Shown here piece after piece: positions 38,197 to 47,627 of a stretch of 64,000 nucleotides of DNA. The DNA is from Desulfobacula sp. (lineage in GTDB: Bacteria; Desulfobacterota; Desulfobacteria; Desulfobacterales; Desulfobacteraceae): contig JAMPXP010000008.1 of assembly GCA_023701135.1 (NCBI GenBank), forward strand, positions 1 to 64,000, written 5' to 3'. The position numbers and the translations under genes are program-made. Under the pieces are notes generated by a model, which searched no databases, had not been told where the DNA came from, and was given only the letters and a program-made list of their open reading frames with translations. Each line of letters starts with the position of its first letter. The stretch's first letter is position 1.

Positions 38197-38345
38197 AATG
38201 ATCGAACAGGCTGCATTTTTGCCTTATACCATGGGCAAATCCGGATTGCCAAGGATTTATGCGGGAAAACTTGACTTTTTTACCTTAACTGATATGAGTT
38301 TTTACACGGAAGGACGTTTACAACAGGAGCCGGAGCGGAAACAAA

Positions 38346-39911
38346 ATGTTATTTTCAGATATCCAGGGGGAATACGATATGGTGGTGGCCGGCGGCGGGA
38401 TTACCGGCGCCGGGGTCTTTCACGGGGCCGTCAAAAGGGGATTCAAGGTGCTTCTGGCCGAGGCCCGGGATTTTGCCTGGGGCACCTCCAGCCGGTCGTC
38501 CAAGATGGTCCACGGCGGCCTCCGGTATCTGAAACAGGGACGGCTCCTCCTTACCCGGGCTGCAGTGCAGGAACGGGAATTTCTTCTGAGACAATACCCC
38601 GGCCTTGTTACCCCCATGGGCTTCATCATGCCCCTGTTTCGCCATTACGGTCCCTCCCGGGCGGCTATGGCGGCCGGGTTGTCCATTTACAGCCTTCTGG
38701 CCGGGGAAAGGCAGCACCGGTATTTTACCCAAAAGGAGGCCCTGGACATGATCCCCGGTCTCAGGAAGGAAAACCTGCTGTCTGCCGTGGGATTCAAGGA
38801 TGCCCAGGTGGACGATGCAAGGCTGGTGTTAAGGCTCATCTATGATGCCTGCCAAAATGGGGGAGACGCCGTTAATTATGCCCGGGTGACCGGGGTGGAA
38901 AGGGATGCAAGGGGCCGGGTGGCCGCGGTTCTGATCCGGGATGAGGACAGCGGGGCAGCGCTTGAAATCAAAACCCCGGTCCTGATCAATGCCGGCGGCG
39001 CCCTGGCGGAAACCCTGCACCCGTCGCCCATGAAGGGATTCCATATCCGGCCCTTGCGGGGCAGCCATCTTTTTTTCCCTTCGAACCCTCTTTCCCTGGA
39101 CCGGGTCATCAGCTTTATGCATCCCCAAGACCAGCGGCCGGTTTTTCTCTTTCCCTGGGAAGGGGTGCTGGTCCTGGGCACCACCGATGTGGACCATGGT
39201 GGGGATGTGAATGCGGAACCCCGGATATCCAAGGAGGAGGCCCATTACCTCATGGAAGGCATGAATCATGTCCTGCCGGGGCTGAATCTCAACCTCTCCC
39301 ACTGCATTTCCTCCATGGCCGGGATCAGGCCCGTATTGAGCCGGGGAAAGAGCCTGGCCGCGTCCAAGGAATCCAGGGAACATGTGGTCTGGCAGGATAA
39401 AGGGCTGGTCACGGTCACCGGCGGCAAGCTGACCACCTTCCGGCTCCTGGCCCATGATGCCCTGAAGGCGGCAAAACCCTTTCTGCCCGTGAGAACGCCC
39501 GGCTCGGCCATCCCTGAAGATCGTCCTCCCCTGAACCGGATTTCTTCCCTCAAGGTTCCGGGCAGGACCGTGGAGAGAATCCTGGGCCGCTACGGCCCCA
39601 AGGCCGGTTCCATGATCCTGGATCAGGAGGAAAGCCTTTTGGCGCCTGTGGAAAACACACCGGACATCTGGGCTGAAATCCGCCATGCCGCCCAACACGA
39701 AGACATCCATCACCTGCCGGATCTCATGCTCCGCCGGGTCAGGATCGGCCTTCTGCTGCCGAACGGCGGGGTTGCCCTCCTGGACCGGGTTGAAAGCCTT
39801 TGCAGTCCCTTTCTGTCCTGGGACAAGGCCCGGTGGGAAAAAGAAAAAAAAGACTATGCCAATCTCTGGCAGGCCTGCTATTCTCCGCCTGAACCCCTTA
39901 AGGAGCCCTGA
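38346..39911 (+). CDS. FAD-dependent glycerol-3-phosphate dehydrogenase family protein (GlpD-like)
   Basis: MVVAGGGITGAGVFHGAVKRGFKVLLAEARDFAWGTSSRSSKMVHGGLRYL; VLGTTDVDHGGD; VTGGKLTTFRLLA. Confidence 0.9.
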   Translation: MLFSDIQGEYDMVVAGGGITGAGVFHGAVKRGFKVLLAEARDFAWGTSSRSSKMVHGGLRYLKQGRLLLTRAAVQEREFLLRQYPGLVTPMGFIMPLFRHYGPSRAAMAAGLSIYSLLAGERQHRYFTQKEALDMIPGLRKENLLSAVGFKDAQVDDARLVLRLIYDACQNGGDAVNYARVTGVERDARGRVAAVLIRDEDSGAALEIKTPVLINAGGALAETLHPSPMKGFHIRPLRGSHLFFPSNPLSLDRVISFMHPQDQRPVFLFPWEGVLVLGTTDVDHGGDVNAEPRISKEEAHYLMEGMNHVLPGLNLNLSHCISSMAGIRPVLSRGKSLAASKESREHVVWQDKGLVTVTGGKLTTFRLLAHDALKAAKPFLPVRTPGSAIPEDRPPLNRISSLKVPGRTVERILGRYGPKAGSMILDQEESLLAPVENTPDIWAEIRHAAQHEDIHHLPDLMLRRVRIGLLLPNGGVALLDRVESLCSPFLSWDKARWEKEKKDYANLWQACYSPPEPLKEP

Positions 39912-39913
39912 AT

Positions 39914-41464
39914 GTGAAAGACGACACCCTGCTGGCCATTGACTGCGGCACCCAGAGCCTGAGAGGCATCCTGTTTTCACGGGCCGGGGACATGATTGCC
40001 TGCGCCAAAAAGGAATATGAGCCCTATGTGTCCTCCCTTCCCGGCCGGGCCGAGCAGGACCCGGAACTCTATTGGAACAGCCTTATTGCCGCCTGTAAAA
40101 CCCTTGAAGCAGAAGCGCCCCAGGCCTTTGCCGCCGTGGCCGGGGTGGGGGTGACCACCCAGCGGGCCAGCATGATCAATGTGGATGAAGCGGGAATGCC
40201 GCTGCGGCCCTGCCTCCTGTGGCTGGACCAGAGGCGGGCCAAACCCTTCTGGGGCCAGGGATTCCCCCTGGGAATGGCCTTGAAGCTATCGGGCCTGAAA
40301 GCCAAGATCGACGATATCCAGACCCAGGGCAAATGCAATTGGATTATGCAGAACCAGCCCGAGATCTGGAAAAAAACCCATAAATACCTCCAGGTGTCCG
40401 GATTTTTAAACCATCGGCTCACCGGCGAATTCAAGGATTCCACGGCCTCCCAGATCGGCCATATCCCGTTCCATTATAAAAACCAGGAATGGGCCTCTCC
40501 GTGGCATTTATCGCGAATGCTCTTTCCCGTTGAACGGGATAAGCTGCCATTCCTCATCAAACCGGGGGAGATCCTGGGCCGGGTGACGGAAAAGGCTTTC
40601 CGGCGCTGTGGTATCAGAGCGGGAACGCCGGTGGTGGCCTGCGGGTCCGACAAGGGATGCGAAACCCTGGGGGCCGGGGTGGTATCCCCGAAAACCGCCA
40701 GCCTGAGTTTCGGCACCACGGCCACGGTCCAGACCGTGTGCAGCACTTACCTGGAAGTCATTCCCTATATGCCGCCATACCCTTCGCCCGTGCCCGGATT
40801 TTACAACCCCGAGGTCGAGATTTTCCGGGGCTTCTGGATGATCTCCTGGTTTAAAAAGGAATTTGCCCAGAAAGAAGTGGAAGAGGCCCAAAAAATCGGT
40901 ATTCCGGCCGAGGAAGTCCTGAACCGCTGTCTTGAAAGGACATCACCGGGGGCCATGGGCCTTGTGGTGCAACCCTATTGGGGGGCGGGGCTGGGTCTGC
41001 CCCATGCCAAGGGCGCCATGATCGGGTTCGGCGACATCCACACCAAGGACCATATCTACCGGGCCGTGATTGAGGGGCTGGGCTTTGGCCTCTATGAAGG
41101 CCTTGAAAAAATAGAGAAAAAAACACGGGTTAAGATTGAAAAGGCCGCCGTATCCGGGGGTGCTTCCCAGAGCGATGAAATCTGCCGCATCATGGCCGAC
41201 ATCATCAACCTTCCCATGGTCAAGGGCCAAACCCATGAAACCTCGGGTCTGGGGGCCGCCATCCTTACAGCCAAGGGCCTGGGCTGGTACCAGAGCCTTG
41301 AAGAGGCCGTGGGCTGTATGGTCCATGTGGGAAAAATCTTTGAGCCGGACCCGGCCGCCGCCGAAATCTACAGAGCCCTTTATTCAAGGGTCTATTCAAA
41401 ACTCTACAAGGCCCTGAAACCCTTGTATTCAGAAATCAGGAATATTACAGGATACCCGGAATGA
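39914..41464 (+). CDS. FGGY-family carbohydrate kinase (glycerol/xylulose-kinase-like)
   Basis: LLAIDCGTQSLRGILF; GVTTQRASMINVDEAGMPLRPCLLWLDQRR; ACGSDKGCETLGAGVVSPKTASLSFGTTATVQ; GGASQSDEICRIMADIINLPM. GTG start. Confidence 0.88.
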   Translation: MKDDTLLAIDCGTQSLRGILFSRAGDMIACAKKEYEPYVSSLPGRAEQDPELYWNSLIAACKTLEAEAPQAFAAVAGVGVTTQRASMINVDEAGMPLRPCLLWLDQRRAKPFWGQGFPLGMALKLSGLKAKIDDIQTQGKCNWIMQNQPEIWKKTHKYLQVSGFLNHRLTGEFKDSTASQIGHIPFHYKNQEWASPWHLSRMLFPVERDKLPFLIKPGEILGRVTEKAFRRCGIRAGTPVVACGSDKGCETLGAGVVSPKTASLSFGTTATVQTVCSTYLEVIPYMPPYPSPVPGFYNPEVEIFRGFWMISWFKKEFAQKEVEEAQKIGIPAEEVLNRCLERTSPGAMGLVVQPYWGAGLGLPHAKGAMIGFGDIHTKDHIYRAVIEGLGFGLYEGLEKIEKKTRVKIEKAAVSGGASQSDEICRIMADIINLPMVKGQTHETSGLGAAILTAKGLGWYQSLEEAVGCMVHVGKIFEPDPAAAEIYRALYSRVYSKLYKALKPLYSEIRNITGYPE

Positions 41465-43152
41465 CGACACACGACAAAGATCCATGGTCCCCCCCCTGGG
41501 TGGAAAAAGCACCTGAACCCGGAACCTTCAGGTCCATCTTCAAATGGGGGGCAAAGGACCGGTTCAAACATCCTAACCCCGGCTTTTTAAGGGTTATCGC
41601 CCATGAACTGGGGCTTTTGGAAAAGGATTTCAAAGCTCCTGCCCGCCTGGGCGACCACATCATTGAAAACCGGGCTGACTTCCGCCTTTCATCTGAAGAT
41701 GCGGCGGCCTTTTCCTCCATTGTGGGGCCGGACAACTGTTTTTCCGATACCTATGCAAGGCTGGCTGCGGCCACGGGCAAATCCATGGAAGACATCCTGA
41801 ACCTGAGGGCCGGGCGAATCGAAAACATCCCGGATCTGGTCCTTCACCCGAGAAACCGGGGCGAGATTGAAGCCATTTTCCGGCTCTGCCATGATAAGCG
41901 GATCCCCCTTCATGTGACGGGTGGGGGCAGCTCCGTCACCCAGGGTCTTGCCTGCCCCAGGGGCGGGGTCAGCCTGGTTATGACCACCCATATGAACCGG
42001 GTTCTTGAATTCAATGAAACCAACCAGACCATTACCGTGGAACCGGGGCTCATGGGCCCGGCCTACGAGGACCTGCTGAACCGGGCCCCGGAGGTTTTCA
42101 GGGCAGAGCGGCGCTACACCGGGGGCCATTTTCCCCAGAGCTTTGAATTTTCCTCCGTGGGCGGCTGGGTGGTCACCCTGGGCTCGGGCCAGGCCTCTTC
42201 CCATTACGGGGACGCCGGGGACCTGGTCCAGGCCCAGGATTATGTCACCCCCACGGGTTCCTTTAAAACCCTGGATTTTCCCGCCACGGCCACGGGCCCC
42301 AAGGTCAACGATATCATGAAGGGATCCGAAGGCTGTTTCGGCGTTCTCACGGCCCTGACCCTGAAGATATTCCCCTATTTCCCCGAAGCGGTGAGGCCCT
42401 TTGCCTTCATGTTCCGGAACTTTGCGGAGGCGGTCACGGCGGCCCGACGGATCAGCCAGGCCGGGTCCGGCCTGCCCGCCGTCCTCAGGATCTCGGATCC
42501 CGAGGAAACCGATATTGCCATGAAAATGTACGGCCTGGAAGGGACCCTGCCGGACCGGTTCATGCGGTTAAGGGGTCTCGAGCCCGGTTCCCGGTGTATT
42601 GTCATGGGCCGGACCGAAGGCGAGCCCTCGTTTTCAAAAAACCTGTTCAGGCGGGTCAAAAAGATCGGGAAAGAAAACAAGGGCCTTTATCTCACCGGAT
42701 ATCCCATGAAAAAATGGCAGGCGGGCCGGTTTTCAGATCCCTATATGCGGGATGCCCTGAATGATTTCGGAGTCCTCATCGACACCCTGGAAGCCGGCGT
42801 GACCTGGGACCATGTGGAAGAGCTGTACCAGGGCGTCAGAGCCCATGTCAAGCAGACCCCCGGCGTCATCCTCATGAGCCACGCCTCCCATTTTTACCCC
42901 CAGGGTACCAACCTCTATTTTATTTTCATCACCAAAATGATGGGCCTTGACCAATTCAAGGCCTTCCAGACCGGGGTCATCCAAAAGATCATGGAACACC
43001 ACGGCTCCCTCAGCCACCACCACGGCGTGGGCCGGATGCTGGCCCCCTTCATGGAAGCCCACCTCGGCAAAAAACAGATGGATGTGCTCCGGGCCCTGAA
43101 AAAAGAATTCGACCCCCACGGCATCATGAATCCGGGTGCCCTGGGGCTTTAA
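41461..43152 (+). CDS. FAD-linked oxidase, alkyldihydroxyacetonephosphate synthase (AGPS)-like
   Basis: YTGGHFPQSFEFSSVGGWVVTLGSGQASSHYGDAGDLV; GPKVNDIMKGSEGCFGVLTALTLKIF; GSLSHHHGVGRM. All match AGPS hallmarks. Confidence 0.8.
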   Translation: MTTHDKDPWSPPWVEKAPEPGTFRSIFKWGAKDRFKHPNPGFLRVIAHELGLLEKDFKAPARLGDHIIENRADFRLSSEDAAAFSSIVGPDNCFSDTYARLAAATGKSMEDILNLRAGRIENIPDLVLHPRNRGEIEAIFRLCHDKRIPLHVTGGGSSVTQGLACPRGGVSLVMTTHMNRVLEFNETNQTITVEPGLMGPAYEDLLNRAPEVFRAERRYTGGHFPQSFEFSSVGGWVVTLGSGQASSHYGDAGDLVQAQDYVTPTGSFKTLDFPATATGPKVNDIMKGSEGCFGVLTALTLKIFPYFPEAVRPFAFMFRNFAEAVTAARRISQAGSGLPAVLRISDPEETDIAMKMYGLEGTLPDRFMRLRGLEPGSRCIVMGRTEGEPSFSKNLFRRVKKIGKENKGLYLTGYPMKKWQAGRFSDPYMRDALNDFGVLIDTLEAGVTWDHVEELYQGVRAHVKQTPGVILMSHASHFYPQGTNLYFIFITKMMGLDQFKAFQTGVIQKIMEHHGSLSHHHGVGRMLAPFMEAHLGKKQMDVLRALKKEFDPHGIMNPGALGL

Positions 43153-43169
43153 ACAGTTTTTTTTTACGA

Positions 43170-44300
43170 CTAAGCTATCCGGTTTACTATTGGGGACGGC
43201 GGAATTGATGCTGGGGAATCATTTTCTAGGATGTTTTTCCTGTTTTTTTTCTCAATGCAATCATCTTCAGAGGGAAATAGGCTCGGTTGAAAAATATACT
43301 GGCGCCTTTGTTTGGTTGCCTTGGCTGGCTCAAGAGTGCAGTAGATTTTTTCAAGTTGATAATTCGACTGATTGCTTTTAAGTTTGCAAAGGATCTCTCT
43401 TATTTCTTCGACACTATACCCGTCGAGAAACCTTATGATGGACGCAGAAAGATATTCTCGATCAAGTTCGAATGTTAACCATTTTCTATTCAAGGCTTCA
43501 GCAGTGAATCCAGTAGTATTTGAACCTCCAAATATATCCAAAATGATATCTTTTTCATCGGTCAACATTTTTATAAAGAATGCTGGAAGTTCTGTTGGAA
43601 ACCGAGCCGGGTGGCGTTGAAGCCCTAATTCTTTACATAACCTTAAGTAACTTGAATTGCTGTCTGTGTTTGGAATAGTTAAAAGGTTGGCCGGAATTGC
43701 TCCCCCGTTATTTTTTCCAAATCCTGCACTTATGTCATGGCCTGACGGGCGTTTTTTGGGTTTGTAGAAACTATCGGGATCTTCAATCAGCTTTTTCATT
43801 CTATCCGAATAGGGTACCAATACTTTACGAACGTCAGCTTTAGGAAATGCGGTTTTGCTAAACCACCATACGGTATTTACTGAGTCCTTTGCCCTTATTT
43901 TTCTTTTGTTTACCCATTCAATGGGTGATGGCAATTTTGCCGGGTTAAACCAATAAAAATCCTCGGAAAGATGAAATCCTATTTCATCGCAGAACATCAG
44001 CAGAACTCTAAAGTTATACAAAGACCGGGATGGTATGCCGGACTTGTATGCGCCCCCCAAATCGAGAACGAGACTCCCGGTTTCCTTTAAGACTCTGAAA
44101 ACCGCTTTTCCAAAAGGCTTTATCCATTCAACATATTCGGTCTCCACTACATTGCCATAAGTTTTTTGTCTGCGAAGGGCAAACGGCGGGGAAGTCATTA
44201 CAAGATCTACGCTATTGTCAGGCAATTCAGATAGAAGTTCTAACGAATCACCACAATAGGCCTTACCTTTTTTAGTGTAATACAGGGGCTCACTTCTCAT
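43170..44300 (-). CDS. DNA methyltransferase, M.PvuII-like (predicted N4-cytosine)
   Basis: LVMTSPPFALRRQKTYGNV, YWFNPAKLPSPIEWVNKRKIRAKDSVNTVWWFSKTAFPKADVRKVLVPYSDRMKKLIEDPDSFYKPKKRPSGHDI, DIFGGSNTTGFTAE; close to M.PvuII as I recall it. MRSEPLYY start at 44300. Confidence 0.88.
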   Translation of the reverse strand: MRSEPLYYTKKGKAYCGDSLELLSELPDNSVDLVMTSPPFALRRQKTYGNVVETEYVEWIKPFGKAVFRVLKETGSLVLDLGGAYKSGIPSRSLYNFRVLLMFCDEIGFHLSEDFYWFNPAKLPSPIEWVNKRKIRAKDSVNTVWWFSKTAFPKADVRKVLVPYSDRMKKLIEDPDSFYKPKKRPSGHDISAGFGKNNGGAIPANLLTIPNTDSNSSYLRLCKELGLQRHPARFPTELPAFFIKMLTDEKDIILDIFGGSNTTGFTAEALNRKWLTFELDREYLSASIIRFLDGYSVEEIREILCKLKSNQSNYQLEKIYCTLEPAKATKQRRQYIFQPSLFPSEDDCIEKKNRKNILENDSPASIPPSPIVNRIA

Positions 44301-44302
44301 AA

Positions 44303-45778
44303 TTAGTATTCCTTTAGGTCGTGGACCCAACTGTCAACAATCTGCCATAGGACACTTGCTGCGAAATAAACTTCTGGATCTGTTTTACATATTACTTCGA
44401 TGTCGGCTTGGTTGATATTATCTTTTCCATATCCGACAATATAGCTTATCCACCTTCGTAAGTTGTCATCGGCTCCGGAAATTATATCCGACGGATCGAA
44501 TTCAGCAGATCGGGCAAGAGCCCATGATATTCCATCTCGTTTGGCCGGCTCGGAATTCTTCAATAGTTTAACCAAGTGGTGAACCTGAGGATCAGCAATT
44601 CGTAGGAGTGCTCTTGCTGCTTCTACCTTGATTTCCAGGGTGCTTAAATTGAAGGTATTAACAAGAGCGGTTGCTGAATTGGTTGAAACAAACTGCCCTA
44701 ACGCCCAAGCTGCCCCAGCCCGAAGTTCATCATCACGATGGCTGTCCTTTAATACCTCAATCAGTAAATTTTCGCTGCGCTTCTTGGGTATTTCAGACAC
44801 CACAATAACAGTTTCAAGTTGTGTTTCAAGAGGAACGGCCATGATCGGGCTACGGAGTTTGTTCTCGATAAACACCCAGCCGTAAGGATCATCATATGCG
44901 GCAAGTGCCGCCGCTGCTTCGAGCTGCACATATATATCTTCATCATTATCGTTCATCCTGGATTCGAGAACAGATTTAGCCTTGGTGTACCCACGATAAC
45001 GCAAAGCTTTTGCAGCCGCATATCTTTCACTCAGATTGACACTTGTAAGTTTGTCAATAAAATAATCTTCATCAACAGATGGGGGGCATTTAAGAATTGT
45101 TTTGACAGGGACAACAGATGCTACAATTTGATTCATCTCGATGATATTGCCTATGGTAATCTGCGGCAATAAGTTTATTTCCCCTTTTTTTCGAATCAAT
45201 TGGATCGTCTGGTTTCGTGCCTTCGGGATAGGGATAAGGCTAATCTTTTTGGGTTCAACAGAAAGGACCTCTGATCGCTGTTTGGCTGCTGCAGTTGTCC
45301 ATATTACTCTTATTTCGGAACCTTCTTCGGCTCCTTTCGGCTTAGTTATAGAAACCTGCTGATTACCAAAGGCAGTACGCATATCATTGACTTTGGTGAA
45401 ATGGACAGGGGACGTTTGTTCTAAATCTATGGGAGAATCATTTTTTTGTTCGAATACAACGATTGAAACAAAATCATCATCCTTCATGCCTGCATCCCAG
45501 GCTCGTTTGGGGTCATTTAGTGAATGTGACATTGAGATCTCAGGCTTGGTTTTGCCACGTGACTCAAAGCGCAGACCAGTGTTCAAACATAGAATATCTG
45601 GAACCCGGACTCGCTTGATTTTTATTTTTTTCCAAATTTTAAATCCAGTTGAGCCGCGCTCAAGCTCAATGGGGTTAAAACCCATTTCTCTAAGGCGTTT
45701 CATGGTGGCATTCGTTCCTGCTGCACCAACAGCGAGTTTTTTAAGAAAACTGTCATCACTCTTGAAATTATTTGCCAC
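44303..45778 (-). CDS. HEAT-repeat protein with possible nuclease-like N-terminal domain (candidate restriction component)
   Basis: C-terminal HEAT-like helical repeats (SERYAAAKALRYRG, ELRAGAAWALGQF, IKVEAARALLRIAD); N-terminal RVPDILCLNTGLRFESRGKTKPEISMSHS; 2 bp upstream of the methyltransferase start. Confidence 0.6.
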   Translation of the reverse strand: MANNFKSDDSFLKKLAVGAAGTNATMKRLREMGFNPIELERGSTGFKIWKKIKIKRVRVPDILCLNTGLRFESRGKTKPEISMSHSLNDPKRAWDAGMKDDDFVSIVVFEQKNDSPIDLEQTSPVHFTKVNDMRTAFGNQQVSITKPKGAEEGSEIRVIWTTAAAKQRSEVLSVEPKKISLIPIPKARNQTIQLIRKKGEINLLPQITIGNIIEMNQIVASVVPVKTILKCPPSVDEDYFIDKLTSVNLSERYAAAKALRYRGYTKAKSVLESRMNDNDEDIYVQLEAAAALAAYDDPYGWVFIENKLRSPIMAVPLETQLETVIVVSEIPKKRSENLLIEVLKDSHRDDELRAGAAWALGQFVSTNSATALVNTFNLSTLEIKVEAARALLRIADPQVHHLVKLLKNSEPAKRDGISWALARSAEFDPSDIISGADDNLRRWISYIVGYGKDNINQADIEVICKTDPEVYFAASVLWQIVDSWVHDLKEY

Positions 45779-45902
45779 CTTGTTACTCCCTTTCCCTTAT
45801 AAAACTATTTGAAGCATTGTTTCTTTTATTACCCTGTATTGGATTCAGCGACCATCGGAAACTAAGAGAGGAACTATGGGGTCGCCTCATGAAAGCTGTA
45901 TT

Positions 45903-46136
45903 TCATTTTGAAAATTTTTTCTTAATTTTTTCAAAAACTTCTTCACCCGGAATGAGTTTTGCGTTTCCGTTATAGACGTCTTGACATCGGCGTTCGGCTT
46001 CCTGCACCCATGCCTGATCGATATCATTTTGAGCCGGCAGGTTTGTGCTGATGAGCAGCTTGTCTATTAGAATCAAACGGTCATTTATCGGGAGATTAAG
46101 GGCTTGTTCATATATTTTTTCAGCAGATTCCATCAT
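45903..46136 (-). CDS. Addiction-module antitoxin component, no adjacent toxin seen
   Basis: AEKIYEQALNLPINDRLILIDKLL...IDQAWVQEAERRCQDVYNGNAKLIPGEEVFEKIKKKF matches the putative addiction-module component family. Confidence 0.75.
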   Translation of the reverse strand: MMESAEKIYEQALNLPINDRLILIDKLLISTNLPAQNDIDQAWVQEAERRCQDVYNGNAKLIPGEEVFEKIKKKFSK

Positions 46137-46181
46137 AATTTTACCTCTTACTGTTAACTATATGGATTGATTAATTTTAAA

Positions 46182-46289
46182 TCAATATGGTTGTATTTTC
46201 GCCAAAAATTGTAATCGGCTGATGCCCGTGGGTTTAAGAAATTCTTCCAGGAGGATTTCGCCCGGGGTTATGGGTTTGAGTCTGTTCAT
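46182..46289 (-). pseudogene. Truncated HigA-type antitoxin remnant
   Basis: Hand translation from ATG at 46289: MNRLKPITPGEILLEEFLKPTGISRLQFLAKIQPY*, which matches the HigA N-terminus (xxPIxPGEILxEEFLxPxGIS) and then stops. Confidence 0.6.
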
Positions 46290-46349
46290 ATTCTTTTAAT
46301 ACCGCAGGGCGTGATGAAGGTCAATCCTGATTTCGGTTGCAATGAAATA

Positions 46350-46378
46350 TTGACAAGGCTGAAATTCCTGAACATAAT
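46350..46378 (+). promoter_or_regulatory. Predicted sigma-70-type promoter for the RND efflux operon
   Basis: TTGACA (46350-46355) - 17 bp - CATAAT (46373-46378), 76 bp before the ATG at 46455. Confidence 0.6.
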
Positions 46379-46454
46379 ACCCTTGTTTTATTCTTCACAG
46401 GTCAGACTTCTGTAAATTACGACCGGTCACGGTTGGATACCATAAGGGGGTGCA

Positions 46455-47627
46455 ATGGCTAACTATCGGCGTCGAAATTTGGGGATATTCCTGGGGCTTG
46501 CTTTATTGTTTTGGGGCTGCGGCGATAAGATCGAGCCCGGCACCACCGGGCCGGGTCCGGCAGCTTCCGTAAAGGCGGGGACGGCCGTGGCTGAAATCAG
46601 CAGCCAGCCCTTTGTCTATGAAGCCGTGGGAACCATCACGGCCCAGGCCGTCAGCACCCTGTCCGGCAAGATCATGGGGACTGTCCGGGCCGTGAATGTC
46701 CGGGAGGGGGACCGCGTCAAACAGGGCGATGTCCTGGTGGTTCTGGACAAACGCCAGGTGGAAGCCGGGCTTCGCCAGAGCGAGGCCGGTCTGTCCGAGG
46801 CGGCCAAGGCGGTCAGTGCGGCTGCCTCGGCCCGGAATGCGGCCGAAGCCGGGGCGAAACTGGCCGAGGCCACCTACAAGCGCTATCAGAAACTCTTAAA
46901 GGAAGAATCCGCCACCCAGCAGGAATTTGAGGAGGTGGAGGCCCGGCACCGCCAGGCCCAGGCTGCCCTGGCCCAGGCCGAGGCCATGCTGTCGGCGGCA
47001 AGATCGCGGGTTCAGCAGGCCGAGGCAGGCGTTTCTTCGGCCGGTATTTCCGAAAAGGACGCCACGATCCTGGCCCCCTATGACGGCATCGTCACTGCCA
47101 AAATGATCAATGCAGGCGACCTGGCCTCGCCTGGAACGCCCTTGCTGACCCTGGAGAAAACCGGGGGCTTCCAGGCGGAACTGGTCATCCCGGAACACCA
47201 TATAGAAGCCGTGCGGACCGGTCAGACCATGGAGATCCGCATCCCGGCCCAGACCGGGTCTTCTCCCATCATGGGAACGGTGGAAACCATTTCGCCCATG
47301 GCCGACTCCCGGAGCCGGTCCTTTACGGTCAAGGTCATTCTCCCGGAAACCCCGCTGCTCCGTTCGGGCATGTTTGCCAGGGTCAATATCCCCGTGGGCG
47401 AGGGCGGTATGCTCCTGATCCCGGAATCGGCCGTGGTGGCCCAGGGCCAGCTCACGGGGTTTTTTCTGGTGGATGAAGGGGCCGTGGCCCGGTTCAGGCT
47501 GGTGCGGACCGGACGGACCTTCGGGGATAAGATTGAAATCATTTCCGGCATGAAACCCGGCGCCCGGTATGTGGTATCTCCCCCGGCCGGGTTAAAGAAC
47601 GGCTCCAAGGTCGAGGATGCATCATGA
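46455..47627 (+). CDS. RND efflux periplasmic adaptor (putative lipoprotein)
   Basis: Lipobox-like LLFWGC; coiled-coil hairpin; [31 protein letters not shown]. Confidence 0.9.
   Translation: MANYRRRNLGIFLGLALLFWGCGDKIEPGTTGPGPAASVKAGTAVAEISSQPFVYEAVGTITAQAVSTLSGKIMGTVRAVNVREGDRVKQGDVLVVLDKRQVEAGLRQSEAGLSEAAKAVSAAASARNAAEAGAKLAEATYKRYQKLLKEESATQQEFEEVEARHRQAQAALAQAEAMLSAARSRVQQAEAGVSSAGISEKDATILAPYDGIVTAKMINAGDLASPGTPLLTLEKTGGFQAELVIPEHHIEAVRTGQTMEIRIPAQTGSSPIMGTVETISPMADSRSRSFTVKVILPETPLLRSGMFARVNIPVGEGGMLLIPESAVVAQGQLTGFFLVDEGAVARFRLVRTGRTFGDKIEIISGMKPGARYVVSPPAGLKNGSKVEDAS

Noticed and set aside
38829-39980. 383-aa minus-strand ORF
   Set aside because: Antisense to the GlpD-like gene; no recognisable motif.
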